The position numbers were made by a program, and so were the translations under genes. Shown one piece after another: positions 18,839 through 28,112 of a stretch of DNA of 64,000 nucleotides. Under the pieces are notes generated by a model, which saw nothing but the letters and a program-made list of their open reading frames with translations, was not told the DNA's origin and made no database searches. The DNA comes from JAFKFH01 sp017307375 (GTDB taxonomy: Bacteria > Pseudomonadota > Alphaproteobacteria > Ferrovibrionales > Ferrovibrionaceae): positions 3,286,001-3,350,000 of the forward strand of contig OZ245874.1 in NCBI GenBank assembly GCA_965229335.1, read 5' to 3'. Numbering within the stretch: the stretch's first letter is position 1; the number at the start of each line of letters is the position of its first letter.

Positions 18839-19536
18839 GCCGGGCCGGCCTGGCGCAGAACCTGGACGATCTCGGCCAGCGCCGAGACGGCGATCTCGGC
18901 CGGCGACACCGCGCCGATGGCAAGGCCGAGCGGGCCGCGGATGCGGGCCAGTTCGTGCTCGGGGAAACCGGCCTCGGCCAACCGGCCCAGCCGCGCGGCA
19001 TGGGTTTTTTTCGAGCCGAGCGCGCCGATGTAGAAGGCATCAGACCGCAAGGCCGCGGCCAGCGCCGGGTCGTCCAGCTTGGGGTCGTGGGTCAGGGTGA
19101 CGACCGCGGTGCGCAGGTCGGGCTTCAGCGCCGTCATCGCCTCGTCGGGCCAGCCGTCATGGAGCGAGACGCCGGGGAAGCGGTCGGGCGTCGCGAAGGC
19201 GCCGCGCGGATCGACGATGGCGACGTCGAAGCCCGCCAGTGCCGCCATCGGGGCCAGGGCCTGGGCGATATGCACCGCGCCGACCAGGATCAGCCGCAGC
19301 GGCGGATTGAACACGTTCAGGAAGACCTTGCCCTGGGCGCTGTCGATGGTCCGGGGCTTGTCGGCGATGATCGCGGCGCGGGCGGCCTCGGCGATGGCAT
19401 GGTCGAGGCCCTGGGTGTTCTCCTTGCCCTGGAGATAGAGCAGGCGCTGCTCGCCCGTGTCGAGGAAGGTGGCGACCACGACCGGTCGCTTGGCGGCGCG
19501 ATCCTGCGCCAGCCGGTCGAGCAGGCTGCGTTCCAT
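18835..19536 (-). CDS. XdhC/CoxF-family molybdenum-cofactor maturation protein (Rossmann domain)
   Basis: A 233-residue XdhC-family protein that in relatives binds, protects and inserts the sulfurated molybdenum cofactor into hydroxylases. The N-terminal part carries RPVVVATFLDTGEQRLLY; the C-terminal Rossmann domain has LILVGAVHIAQALAPMAALAGFDV, VDPRGAFATPDRF and YIGALGSKKTHAARLGRL. It follows a shorter XdhC_N-type protein by a single base and is followed by the MocA fusion with a GTGA overlap. Confidence 0.9.
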
Positions 19537-19537
19537 C

Positions 19538-19852
19538 TCAGCTCAGCCTTTCGACATAGACCTTGATCTTGCCGCCGCAGGCCAGGCCGACTTCCCAGGC
19601 CTGCTCGTTGGTGACGCCGAAATCCAGCATGCGCGGGCGACCTTCGGCCATGACCTCCTGGGCCGCGTGGATCACCGCGCCCTCGATGCAGCCGCCGGAA
19701 ACCGAGCCGAGGAAGGCGCCCTCGGCAGTGACCGCCAGCTGCGATCCGACCGGGCGCGGTGCCGATCCCCAGGTCTCGACCACGGTCGCCAGGGCCACCG
19801 GCTTGCCTTCGTCGCGCCAGCGGGCCGCCTGGGTCAGGATATCGTCGCTCAT
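19538..19852 (-). CDS. XdhC N-terminal-domain protein (CoxI-like), 104 aa
   Basis: A 104-residue protein consisting of just the XdhC_CoxI domain: KPVALATVVETWGSAPRPVGSQL followed by GSVSGGCIEGAVIHAA and CGGKIKVYVERL. The conserved SGGC cysteine is present. In many Alphaproteobacteria a short XdhC_N protein is encoded just before a longer one, and the two probably act together in cofactor loading. Its ATG overlaps the coxE stop by 4 bases. Confidence 0.88.
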   Translation of the reverse strand: MSDDILTQAARWRDEGKPVALATVVETWGSAPRPVGSQLAVTAEGAFLGSVSGGCIEGAVIHAAQEVMAEGRPRMLDFGVTNEQAWEVGLACGGKIKVYVERLS

Positions 19853-21072
19853 AACCGGTTCTCCCAGCCATGCCGGCCGCGGGGACCCGCCGGCCGGCTC
19901 AATGCCCGCGCCAGGTCGGCCAGGCTGTCGAGGTTGTGCACCGGGCGGAATTCGTCGACATGCGGCAGGATCGCCCGGATACCCGCTGATTTGGGTTCGA
20001 ACCCCGACCAGCGCAAGAGCGGGTTGAGCCAGATCAGCCGCCGGCAGGATTTGTGCAGGCGCTCCATCTCCGGTCCCAGCCCGTCGCCACCCTCGCGGTC
20101 GAGGCCGTCGGAAATGAACAGGACGACGGCACCCTGGCCCAGCACCCGCCGCGACCACTTGCGATTGAACTCGGCCAGCGCCGGGCCGATGCGCGTGCCC
20201 CCCGACCAGTCTTCGACCTGCGCGCCGATCTTGCCCAGGGCGACATCGACATCCTTGTGGCGCAGATGCCGGGTTATGTTGGTCAGCCGCGTGCCGAACA
20301 GGAACGACGACACGCGCTCGCGATCGTTGGTCAGCGCATGCATGAAATGCAGCAGCATGCGGCTGTACCGGCTCATCGAGCCCGATATGTCGCACAAGAC
20401 CACCAGTGGCGGCGGCAGTTCGCGCCGGGTCTTGCGACGCAGGGCGATGGCGCCGCCGGCCCGCAGCGAGGCGCGCAGGGTGGCGCGCATGTCCACGGCC
20501 CGGCCACGCGGATCGGGGCGCATGCGCCGGGTCGGCACGGTCGCCACCGGCATCACCAGCCGGGCCATCGCCTGCTTGGCGGCGGCAATCTCGGCGTTGG
20601 TCATCTTCTCGAAGTCCAGCGCCGACAGCCGTTCGCGATCCGACCAGGTCAGGGTCATGTCGACCTCGACCTCCTCCTCGTCGGTTTGCCGGGGCGGGCG
20701 TTCGCCGGCATTGGGGAACATCGCCTCGGCCAGGCGCTGCGAGGCCGGCTTGGCCTTCTTCTCCTCGTCGGGCGGCACCTCGACCTTGGGCAGCAGCAGC
20801 GACAGCGATTTTTCCAGCAGCTTCGGATTGCGCCAGAACACGTGGAAGGCCTGGTCGAACAGGTCGCGCTGGTCGCGGCGGTTCACGAACACCGAGTGCA
20901 GCGTCCAGTAGAAATCGTCGCGCCGGCGGATGCCGGCGACCTCGACGGCGCGCACCGCATCGATGACCTTGCCGGGGCCGAGCGGCAAACCCGCCCGACG
21001 CAGCACGCGGGCGAAATGCATGATGTTCTCGGCCAGCCGTCCGCCCGTGTTGCTGTCGGCGTCCGCGATCAT
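19849..21072 (-). CDS. coxE: CoxE-like von Willebrand factor A domain protein
   Basis: A 407-residue VWA protein. The C-terminal half holds the metal-ion-dependent adhesion site in VVLCDISGSMSRYSRMLL and GGTRIGPALAEF. The middle segment is acidic (DEEEVEVDM). CoxE works with the AAA+ ATPase CoxD in inserting the copper/sulfur part of the active site of CO dehydrogenase; in form II relatives the task is less clear. Two bases separate it from the CoxD-like gene and its stop overlaps the next gene, so all are one operon. Confidence 0.92.
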   Translation of the reverse strand: MIADADSNTGGRLAENIMHFARVLRRAGLPLGPGKVIDAVRAVEVAGIRRRDDFYWTLHSVFVNRRDQRDLFDQAFHVFWRNPKLLEKSLSLLLPKVEVPPDEEKKAKPASQRLAEAMFPNAGERPPRQTDEEEVEVDMTLTWSDRERLSALDFEKMTNAEIAAAKQAMARLVMPVATVPTRRMRPDPRGRAVDMRATLRASLRAGGAIALRRKTRRELPPPLVVLCDISGSMSRYSRMLLHFMHALTNDRERVSSFLFGTRLTNITRHLRHKDVDVALGKIGAQVEDWSGGTRIGPALAEFNRKWSRRVLGQGAVVLFISDGLDREGGDGLGPEMERLHKSCRRLIWLNPLLRWSGFEPKSAGIRAILPHVDEFRPVHNLDSLADLARALSRPAGPRGRHGWENRL

Positions 21073-21074
21073 GG

Positions 21075-21995
21075 TCAGCCCGCGGCGGACAGCTCGCGGT
21101 CGACCGTCTCCAGCAGCCTTGCCGCCTCCGAGCCCCGGATGCGGGCGATGTCGTCCTGGTATTTCAGCAGCACGCCCAGCGTGTCGTTGACCGTCTGCGG
21201 ATCGAGCACGAGCGCGTTCAGCGCGGTCAGCGCCGTCGTCCAGTCGATCGTCTCGGCGATGCCCGGCAGCTTGAACAGGTCTTCCTGCCGCAGCGCCTGG
21301 ACGAAGGCCACGACCTGGGCCGACAGCCGTTCGGGGGCGCCCGGCACCTTGCGGCGCAGGATTTCCAGTTCGCGCGGCGCGCTGGGATAATCGACCCAGT
21401 GATAGAGGCAGCGCCGCTTCAGCGCGTCATGGATCTCGCGGGTGCGGTTCGAGGTGATGATCACGATCGGCGGCTCGGGCGCCTTGATCGTGCCCAGTTC
21501 GGGGATCGTCACCTGGAAGTCGGCCAGCACTTCCAGCAGATAGGCCTCGAACGGCTCGTCGGTGCGGTCGAGTTCGTCGATCAGCAGCACGGGTGCGCCG
21601 GCCGGGTCGGGGCGCAGCGCCGACAGGATCGGCCGCTCGATCAGGAAACCTTCGCCGAACACGTCGCCGGCCAGCCTGGCGCGGTCGGCCACGCCCTCGG
21701 CCTCGGCCAGCCGGATCTCGATCATCTGCCGGGCGTAGTTCCATTCGTAGACGGCCGAGGCGGCATCGAGGCCCTCATAGCATTGCAGCCGCACGAGTCG
21801 GCGGCCGAGCGTCTGCGACAGGACCTTGGCGATCTCGGTCTTGCCGACGCCGGCCTCGCCTTCGAGGAACAGCGGCCGGCCCATCCTGAGGGCCAGGAAC
21901 AGGGTGGTGGCAAGCGAACGGTCGGCGACGTAGTCGCCGCGTTCGAGCAGGTCGACGGTGGCATCGATGCTGCCGGGAAGCTCAGCGCGGGTCAT
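21075..21995 (-). CDS. coxD: MoxR-family AAA+ ATPase (CoxD-like)
   Basis: A 306-residue AAA+ chaperone-like ATPase. Walker A is FLEGEAGVGKTE (residues 44-53), Walker B is VLLIDELDRTD, and sensor 1 is IVIITSNRTREI. MoxR proteins pair with VWA partners to mature metalloenzymes; the partner here is the adjacent CoxE. ATG 21995 starts the family-like MTRAELPGSIDATVDLL; an in-frame ATG at 22055 adds 20 residues not expected in the family. It is the first gene of the maturation operon. Confidence 0.92.
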   Translation of the reverse strand: MTRAELPGSIDATVDLLERGDYVADRSLATTLFLALRMGRPLFLEGEAGVGKTEIAKVLSQTLGRRLVRLQCYEGLDAASAVYEWNYARQMIEIRLAEAEGVADRARLAGDVFGEGFLIERPILSALRPDPAGAPVLLIDELDRTDEPFEAYLLEVLADFQVTIPELGTIKAPEPPIVIITSNRTREIHDALKRRCLYHWVDYPSAPRELEILRRKVPGAPERLSAQVVAFVQALRQEDLFKLPGIAETIDWTTALTALNALVLDPQTVNDTLGVLLKYQDDIARIRGSEAARLLETVDRELSAAG

Positions 21996-22117
21996 GAACC
22001 AACGATAGGACGCATGCTGCACAGCGGCAAGACGACATATCAGCCAAAATATCACGGGCGCGGCAGCGCCGGCACGGGTACCATCCCGCTCGATCGCGCC
22101 AACCAGGGGAGACCGCC

Positions 22118-22456
22118 ATGGCCGCCGTCGCCATTCCTATCCTGATCTCGACTGATACCCGACGCGCCGCGCAATACTACGAAAAGCTCGGTTTCACCGT
22201 CGCCAACTATGCCGGCTACATCATCTGCCGCCGCGGCGGCGCCGAACTGCATGTCTCGACCGTCGACGAGATTCCGGAAGACCAGGTTGCCGCCGCCTAT
22301 ATCCGGGTCGACGACCTCGACGAATGGTTCAACGCGTTCAATGCCGCAGTCGGCGGGCTGGAACCGCCGCAGGAAACCGATTGGGGCATGCGCGAATTCT
22401 ATCTGGTCGACGAGGACCAGAACCTGATCAAGGTCGGGGCGGAAGGCCGGAACTGA
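22118..22456 (+). CDS. VOC-superfamily (glyoxalase/bleomycin-resistance-like) protein
   Basis: A 112-residue single VOC domain. The opening AAVAIPILISTDTRRAAQYYEKLGFTV and the closing REFYLVDEDQNLIKVGAE are typical of bleomycin-resistance-like proteins. AGGGGAGA precedes the ATG. It is the only plus-strand gene in an 11-kb minus-strand molybdenum-hydroxylase region, sitting exactly between the structural and maturation operons. The function is unknown; binding of a small molecule is the general guess. Confidence 0.85.
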   Translation: MAAVAIPILISTDTRRAAQYYEKLGFTVANYAGYIICRRGGAELHVSTVDEIPEDQVAAAYIRVDDLDEWFNAFNAAVGGLEPPQETDWGMREFYLVDEDQNLIKVGAEGRN

Positions 22457-22479
22457 TCTTTCAGGCAGGGCAAGCAGTC

Positions 22480-22505
22480 AAGGGGGCCCGCAACCGGGCC
22501 CCCTT
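22480..22505. terminator. bidirectional hairpin between VOC gene and CoxM-like gene
   Basis: AAGGGGGCCCG and CGGGCCCCCTT form a perfect 11-base-pair stem around the loop CAAC. It lies between two convergent stop codons (22456 and 22512), so it can serve both strands. Only two T residues follow on either strand, so it is an imperfect intrinsic terminator. Confidence 0.7.
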
Positions 22506-22511
22506 GGTCGT

Positions 22512-23306
22512 TCAGCCGGCGGCGGCGACGGCGCGCTTGGCCATCACCGTCACCAGATGGGCGCGGTACTCGGCCGAGCCATGCATGTCGCTGTTCATCC
22601 CGGCCGACGGCACCTTGACGCCATCGAGGCTGGCCGCGCTGAACGAGCCGGCCAGCGCCGCCTCGATCTCCTTGGCGCGGAAGACGCCCGGTCCGGCGCC
22701 GGTCACCGCCGCCCGGACGCCGGAGGCCGTCTCGGCGACGAACACGCCGACCATCGCATAGCGCGAGGCCGGGTTTGGGAACTTGGCGTAACCGGCGCGC
22801 TTGGGAACGGGGAAGGTGAACTTGACGATCAGTTCGCCGGCGTCCAGCGCGGTCTCGAACAGGCCCTTGAAGAAGTCGTCGGCCGCGATCGTGCGCTTGT
22901 TGGTGTGGATCGTCGCGTTCAGCGCCAGCACCGCCGACGGATAGTCCGCCGCCGGGTCGTTGTTGGCGACCGAACCGCCGATCGTGCCGCGGTTGCGCAC
23001 CGCCGGGTCGCCGATATGGGCGGCGAGCTGGCTGAGCGCCGGGATCGCCTTGGCGACCTCGGCCGACTTGGCGACGTCGACATGGCGGGTGAAGGCGCCG
23101 ATCGTCACGGTATCGCCGCTGACCGAAATGCCCTTCAGCTCGGGCACCGCGGAAAGATCGACGACGTCGGACGGGCTGGCAAGGCGCTGCTTGAGCGTCG
23201 GCAGCAGGGTCTGGCCGCCCGACAGCGCCTTGGCGTCCTCGTTGGCCTCGAGGAGCGCCGCGGCCTCGGCAAGCGATTTGGGCCGGTGGAATTCGAACTG
23301 GTACAT
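22512..23306 (-). CDS. CoxM-like FAD-binding medium subunit of molybdenum hydroxylase
   Basis: The flavoprotein subunit that takes electrons from the 2Fe-2S centres. The 264-residue protein opens MYQFEFHRPKSLAEAAALL and has the FAD pyrophosphate motifs KALSGGQTLLP and IGGSVANNDPAADYP. The C-terminal domain is of the CO-dehydrogenase flavoprotein type. AGGAGG precedes the ATG. It follows the CoxL-like gene by 13 bases. The S-L-M gene order differs from the classical M-S-L order of form I CO dehydrogenase operons. Confidence 0.93.
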   Translation of the reverse strand: MYQFEFHRPKSLAEAAALLEANEDAKALSGGQTLLPTLKQRLASPSDVVDLSAVPELKGISVSGDTVTIGAFTRHVDVAKSAEVAKAIPALSQLAAHIGDPAVRNRGTIGGSVANNDPAADYPSAVLALNATIHTNKRTIAADDFFKGLFETALDAGELIVKFTFPVPKRAGYAKFPNPASRYAMVGVFVAETASGVRAAVTGAGPGVFRAKEIEAALAGSFSAASLDGVKVPSAGMNSDMHGSAEYRAHLVTVMAKRAVAAAG

Positions 23307-23319
23307 CGTGGGTCCCTCC

Positions 23320-25692
23320 TCAGGCGGCCTGGGCCGAACTGTTGGCTTGGATCGCGCGCCAGACCTTTTCCGGCGTCGCCGGCATCTGGATCTCGGTGCC
23401 GATCGCATCGGTGATCGCATTCATCAGCGCGGCCGGCGAGGCGATCGCGCCGGCCTCGCCGCAGCCCTTCACCCCCAGCGGGTTGTGCGGGCAGGGCGTG
23501 TGGGTCATGCCGACGTTGAAGCTCGGCAGGTCGTCGGCGCGCGGCATGCAGTAGTCCATGAACGAGCCGGTCAGCAACTGGCCCGAATCCTTGTCGTAGA
23601 CCGCGCCTTCCAGCAGTGCCTGGCCGACGCCCTGGGCGATGCCGCCATGGACCTGGCCCTCGACGATCATCGGATTGACGACGTTGCCGAAATCGTCGAC
23701 CGCGGTCCAGTTGGCGATGGTGGTGATGCCGGTGTCGGGATCGATCTCGACCTCGGCGATATGCACGCCCGACGGATAAGTGAAGTTCGACGGGTCGTAG
23801 AACGCGCTTTCCTCCAGGCCTGGTTCCAGGCCCGGCGGATAGTTGAACGGCACATAGGCGGTGAAGGCGACCTGCGCCATCGGCACCGACTTGTCGGTCC
23901 CCGCCACCTTGTAGATGCCGTGCTCGTATTCCAGGTCGTCGACCGAGGCTTCCATCAGATGGGCGGCGATCTTCTTGCCCTTCTCGATGATCTTGTCGCA
24001 GGCCTTCATGATCGCCGAGCCGCCAACCGCGAGGCTGCGCGAGCCATAGGTGCCCATGCCCATCGGCACGCGGTTGGTATCGCCATGCACGACCTCGACC
24101 TGATCGATCGGCACGCCCAGGCGGTCCGACACGATCTGGGCGAAGGTGGTCTCATGGCCCTGGCCGTGGCTGTGGCTGCCGGTGTTGACGAAGACCGAGC
24201 CGGTGGCGTTGAAGCGGATCTGCGCCGACTCCCACTGGCCGACACCCGCGCCGATCGAACCGACCACGGCCGACGGCGCCAGGCCGCAGGCCTCGATATA
24301 GGCCGAGAAGCCGATGCCGCGCTTCTTGCCGCGGGCGGCCGCTTCCGCCTTGCGGGCGGGGAAGCCGGCGTAGTCGGCAAGCTTCAGTGCCTCGTCGAGG
24401 GTGTTGGCGTAGTTGCCGCTGTCATAGGCGACGACGACGGGGGTCTGGTAGGGGAAGGCGTCGGGCGGCACGAAGTTGCGCTTGCGCAGCTCGGCCGGGT
24501 CGACCTTCAGGTGGCGGGCCGCCGCCTCGACCAGCCGTTCGACCACGTAGGTCGCTTCCGGCCGGCCGGCACCGCGATAGGCATCGACGGCGGTGGTGTT
24601 GGTGAACACCGCGCGGACGTTGCAATGGACCTGCGGGGTCGTGTACTGGCCGGCCAGCAGCAGGCCGTAGAGATAGGTCGGCACCGCGGTCGCGAAGGTC
24701 GAGAGATAGGCGCCCATGTTGGCGATGGTATCGACCCGCATCGCCAGGAACTTGCCATTGGCATCCATCGCCAGTTCGGCCTTGGTGATGTGGTCGCGGC
24801 CATGGGCGTCGGTCATGAACGCTTCGGACCGGTCCGACGTCCACTTGACCGGACGGCCCAGCTTGCGGGCGGCCCAGACGCAGACGGTTTCCTCGGCATA
24901 GCAGAAGATCTTCGAGCCGAAGCCGCCGCCGACATCGGGGGCGATGACGCGCAGCTTGTGTTCGGGGATGCCGAGGATGAAGGCACAGAGGATCAGGCGC
25001 AGGACATGCGGGTTCTGCGACGTCGAGTAGCAGACCAGTTCGTCCGTGCCGCGGTCGTATTCGCCGACGGCCGCGCGCGGCTCCATCGGGTTGGGCACGA
25101 GGCGGTTGTTGACGAGATCGAGACTGACCCGGTGGGCGGCCGCCGCAAAGGTCGCGTCGACCTCGGATTTCGGCGTGCCGATTTCCCAATCGTAGCAGAG
25201 GTTGCCCGGCGCTTCCGGATGCACCTGGGGCGCATCCGCTTCGAGCGCGCGGCGCAGGTCGATGACCGGCGTCAGCGGCTCGTATTCCACGACGATCGCC
25301 TCGGCTGCGTCACGCGCCTGGGCCAGCGTATCGGCGATGATCACGGCAACCTGGTCGCCGACATGGCGGACATGGTCCAGCGCGATCACCGGATGCGGCG
25401 GCGCCTTGTGCGGCTCGCCCGACTTGCCCTTCAGGACCCAGCCGCAGATCAGCCCGCCGACCTTGTCGGCCTGGACGTCGGCCCCGGTGAGCACCGCGAC
25501 CACGCCCGGCATCTTCGCGGCCGCGGCGGTGTCGAGTTTCTTGATGCGGGCAAAGGCATGGGGCGAGCGCAGGAAATAGGCATGCGCCTGGCCGGGCCGG
25601 TTGATGTCGTCGGTGTAGCGGCCGGCGCCGGTGATGAAGCGGAAGTCTTCCTTGCGGCGCACGGCGGCGCCGATACCAGTATGTGCGGTCAT
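23320..25692 (-). CDS. CoxL-like molybdopterin-binding large subunit, form II type
   Basis: The 790-residue catalytic subunit of a xanthine-oxidase-family hydroxylase that binds molybdopterin cytosine dinucleotide. The N-terminal IGAAVRRKEDFRFITGAGRYTDDI and the cofactor-binding APDVGGGFGSK are present; the catalytic glutamate is Glu746 in VKGCGEAGAIA. The active-site loop reads AYRGAGR (residues 371-377), the form II signature, whereas form I CO dehydrogenases have AYxCSFR with a copper-binding cysteine. So CO oxidation is not established; an organic substrate is at least as likely. GGGAGGG precedes the ATG. Confidence 0.93.
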   Translation of the reverse strand: MTAHTGIGAAVRRKEDFRFITGAGRYTDDINRPGQAHAYFLRSPHAFARIKKLDTAAAAKMPGVVAVLTGADVQADKVGGLICGWVLKGKSGEPHKAPPHPVIALDHVRHVGDQVAVIIADTLAQARDAAEAIVVEYEPLTPVIDLRRALEADAPQVHPEAPGNLCYDWEIGTPKSEVDATFAAAAHRVSLDLVNNRLVPNPMEPRAAVGEYDRGTDELVCYSTSQNPHVLRLILCAFILGIPEHKLRVIAPDVGGGFGSKIFCYAEETVCVWAARKLGRPVKWTSDRSEAFMTDAHGRDHITKAELAMDANGKFLAMRVDTIANMGAYLSTFATAVPTYLYGLLLAGQYTTPQVHCNVRAVFTNTTAVDAYRGAGRPEATYVVERLVEAAARHLKVDPAELRKRNFVPPDAFPYQTPVVVAYDSGNYANTLDEALKLADYAGFPARKAEAAARGKKRGIGFSAYIEACGLAPSAVVGSIGAGVGQWESAQIRFNATGSVFVNTGSHSHGQGHETTFAQIVSDRLGVPIDQVEVVHGDTNRVPMGMGTYGSRSLAVGGSAIMKACDKIIEKGKKIAAHLMEASVDDLEYEHGIYKVAGTDKSVPMAQVAFTAYVPFNYPPGLEPGLEESAFYDPSNFTYPSGVHIAEVEIDPDTGITTIANWTAVDDFGNVVNPMIVEGQVHGGIAQGVGQALLEGAVYDKDSGQLLTGSFMDYCMPRADDLPSFNVGMTHTPCPHNPLGVKGCGEAGAIASPAALMNAITDAIGTEIQMPATPEKVWRAIQANSSAQAA

Positions 25693-25731
25693 GGCTGTCC
25701 CTCCCTAGGGATCCGGCTGACGTCTGTCGTC

Positions 25732-26199
<468 letters not shown>

Positions 26200-26268
26200 G
26201 TGCATCCTCCCTCATGAAACGCCCAGGGAGTGATGTCCCCAAGGCACGCGCCGAGTGTGTGCCATGCC

Positions 26269-26350
26269 TGAACGATCGGTCAAGTTACACGGGTGATTGC
26301 CGAGGCATATTCGTAACTTGCGGCATGTTCTAGAATGTGATTTCTAGAAA
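26269..26350. promoter_or_regulatory. palindrome cluster in the CoxS-like/TetR divergent promoter
   Basis: Three symmetric elements lie in the 152-base gap. TGAACGATCGGTCA (26269-26282) is a 12/14 palindrome of the CGATCG-centred type often bound by TetR proteins. CAAGTTAC (26281-26288) and GTAACTTG (26313-26320) form an 8-base inverted repeat with a 24-base spacer. TTCTAGAA occurs twice (26328-26335 and 26342-26349), 14 bases apart. The adjacent TetR gene is the natural candidate binder, controlling itself and the hydroxylase operon. Confidence 0.55.
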
Positions 26351-26351
26351 C

Positions 26352-26942
26352 ATGGTTCGCACTGCCCGCTTCGATGCCGAGGCTTTCGTTTCGGCCGCCA
26401 CAGCCCTGGTCGCCGCCGGTGGTCCCGATGCCGCGACGTTGACTGCGATCGCGGCGCGGGTGGGGGCGCCGACCGGCTCGGTCTATCACCGTTTTCCCTC
26501 GCGCGCCGCGATTCTGGCCGCCGCCTGGCTGAAGGCCCATGCGGCCTTTTCGGCGCGCATCCGCCCGTTGCTGGAGCAGGGCGCCGGCCGCGCCGCGGCG
26601 CTGGCCCTGGTCGGCTGGGCACGGGCCGAGCCGGAAGCCGCGGCCCTGCTGCTGCTGCACGATACCGAATCGGTGCTGGCCGACCCGCCGCCACCGGCGC
26701 AGCTTCAGGCGGTGCGTGACGAACAGCAGGCTTTGGATCGGTCGTTTTCGACCTATATGTCGCTGGTCGCGCCCACGGCAGCCGGGGATCCGGCCGCCGT
26801 CGCGCGTGCGCGTTTCCGTCTGTTCGACGGCCCGATCGCCCTGTTGCGTCCGACGCTCGGGCGGCCGGGCGGGGTGCCGCCCTATGTCGATGATCTGGTC
26901 GCCGAACTGTTCGCGGCCGAGTTTGAGAAAGTAGCCGCGTGA
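26352..26942 (+). CDS. TetR/AcrR-family transcriptional regulator
   Basis: A 196-residue regulator. The helix-turn-helix region LTAIAARVGAPTGSVYHRFPSRAAILAA is a TetR signature; the C-terminal domain is Ala/Leu-rich and typical in size. ATG 26352 was chosen; a GTG at 26337 is possible in frame. No strong ribosome site is visible for either. It is divergent from the molybdenum-hydroxylase structural operon and probably its regulator. Its stop overlaps the ATG of map by one base (TGATG), so map may be co-transcribed. Confidence 0.88.
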   Translation: MVRTARFDAEAFVSAATALVAAGGPDAATLTAIAARVGAPTGSVYHRFPSRAAILAAAWLKAHAAFSARIRPLLEQGAGRAAALALVGWARAEPEAAALLLLHDTESVLADPPPPAQLQAVRDEQQALDRSFSTYMSLVAPTAAGDPAAVARARFRLFDGPIALLRPTLGRPGGVPPYVDDLVAELFAAEFEKVAA

Positions 26943-27730
26943 TGAATTATTCTACCCAGCGTGATTCCACCCGTCGCCCGATTCCGCTGCATGGCCCGGA
27001 AGGGTTCGAGGGGATGCGCAAGGCGGGCCGGCTGGCCGCCCAAACGCTCGACTACATCGAGGGCCTGATCCGCCCGGGCGTCTCGACCGCGGCCCTGGAT
27101 GCCGCGTGCGAGACATTCATGCGCGATCATGGGGGCATCCCGGCGACGATCGGCTATCGCGGCTATCGCCACGCCAGTTGCATCTCGGTCAACCATGTCG
27201 TCACCCACGGCATCCCGTCGGTCGACAAGATCCTGGCCGAAGGCGACATCCTGAATATCGACGTCACCCCGAAGGTCGATGGCTGGCACGGCGATTCCAG
27301 CCGGATGTTCTGCGTCGGCACGGTCGGGCGGCTGGCGCGCCGGCTGGTCGATACGACCTATGCCGCCCTGATGGCCGGCGTGGCGGCCGTGCGTCCCGGC
27401 GCGACATTGGGCGATGTCGGCCACGCGATCGAGACCGTGGCCAGGAAGGAACGCTTCTCGATCGTCGAGGATTTTGTCGGCCATGGTGTCGGCCAGGTCT
27501 TCCACGATGCCCCGGACGTGCTGCATTACGGCAAGCCGGGCAAGGGAGTGCGGCTGGAGCCCGGCATGATCTTCACGATCGAGCCGATGCTGAACGCCGG
27601 CCGCAAGGACGTGAAGATCCTGCCCGACGGCTGGACGGCGGTCACCCGCGACCGCTCGCTGTCGGCGCAGTTCGAGCATTCGGTCGGCGTGACCGAAGAC
27701 GGCGTCGAGATCTTTACGTTGTCGGCGTGA
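26942..27730 (+). CDS. map: type I methionine aminopeptidase
   Basis: Removes the initiator methionine from nascent proteins. All residues of the dinuclear metal site are visible: Asp107, Asp118, His181, Glu214 and Glu245, with the substrate-binding His89; each is exactly ten positions later than in the E. coli enzyme. The 262-residue length is normal. It begins at the stop of the TetR gene (TGATG). The last 17 bases overlap the convergent ArsR-type gene. Confidence 0.96.
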   Translation: MNYSTQRDSTRRPIPLHGPEGFEGMRKAGRLAAQTLDYIEGLIRPGVSTAALDAACETFMRDHGGIPATIGYRGYRHASCISVNHVVTHGIPSVDKILAEGDILNIDVTPKVDGWHGDSSRMFCVGTVGRLARRLVDTTYAALMAGVAAVRPGATLGDVGHAIETVARKERFSIVEDFVGHGVGQVFHDAPDVLHYGKPGKGVRLEPGMIFTIEPMLNAGRKDVKILPDGWTAVTRDRSLSAQFEHSVGVTEDGVEIFTLSA

Positions 27731-28055
27731 TTCCCGGTCCGCAGAACAGCCCGTACAAGGTTTCGATCAGCACGCGCACGTCGCGGCTGGCCAGGCTGTA
27801 ATAGATCGTCTGGGCCTCGCGCCGCGTGGCGACGAGGCCCTGCAGCCGCATCTTGCCCAGATGCTGGGACAGTGCCGACTGGCTGATTCCGGCGATTTCG
27901 GCCAGGTCGCCGACCGATCTTTCGCCGTCGACCAGGTGGCAGAGGACAAGGAGGCGCTTGGCGTTCGCCATCGCGCCGAGCAGCGCCGCCGCTTCCTCGG
28001 CGCGTTCTTCCAGGGCTGCGATGTCAGGCCGCAGGGCAGGGGCTTGCAAGGTCAT
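27714..28055 (-). CDS. bigR: BigR/SqrR-type persulfide-responsive ArsR-family repressor
   Basis: A 113-residue winged-helix ArsR-family protein with the recognition region SVGDLAEIAGISQSALSQHLGKMRLQGL. Two cysteines, Cys39 in VLCHL and Cys105 in GLFCGPG, are 66 residues apart, the same spacing as the persulfide-sensing pair of BigR and SqrR. In those proteins polysulfide links the cysteines and releases DNA. It is divergent from the sulfur cluster downstream, and an AT-rich palindrome lies between. The assignment to this subgroup rests on the cysteine pair and context. Confidence 0.9.
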   Translation of the reverse strand: MTLQAPALRPDIAALEERAEEAAALLGAMANAKRLLVLCHLVDGERSVGDLAEIAGISQSALSQHLGKMRLQGLVATRREAQTIYYSLASRDVRVLIETLYGLFCGPGITPTT

Positions 28056-28069
28056 GGCCTTTATATTAG

Positions 28070-28083
28070 TATATTCGAATATA
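28070..28083. promoter_or_regulatory. AT-rich palindrome, candidate BigR operator
   Basis: TATATTCGAATATA is a perfect 14-base palindrome in an AT-rich patch of an otherwise GC-rich sequence, 15 bases upstream of the bigR ATG and 84 bases before the first sulfur-transport gene. It resembles the AT-rich ATTC/GAAT-containing operators reported for BigR and SqrR. Confidence 0.75.
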
Positions 28084-28112
28084 AAAACATACTGGATTGC
28101 GAGGCGATCGAC

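Noticed and set aside
19993..20005. GGGTTCGAACCCC, resembling a tRNA T-arm
   Set aside because: It lies inside the coxE coding sequence, and no acceptor, D or anticodon arm can be built around it.
23320..25692. Form I CO dehydrogenase (CoxL)
   Set aside because: The active-site loop is AYRGAGR, not AYxCSFR, so the copper-binding cysteine is missing.
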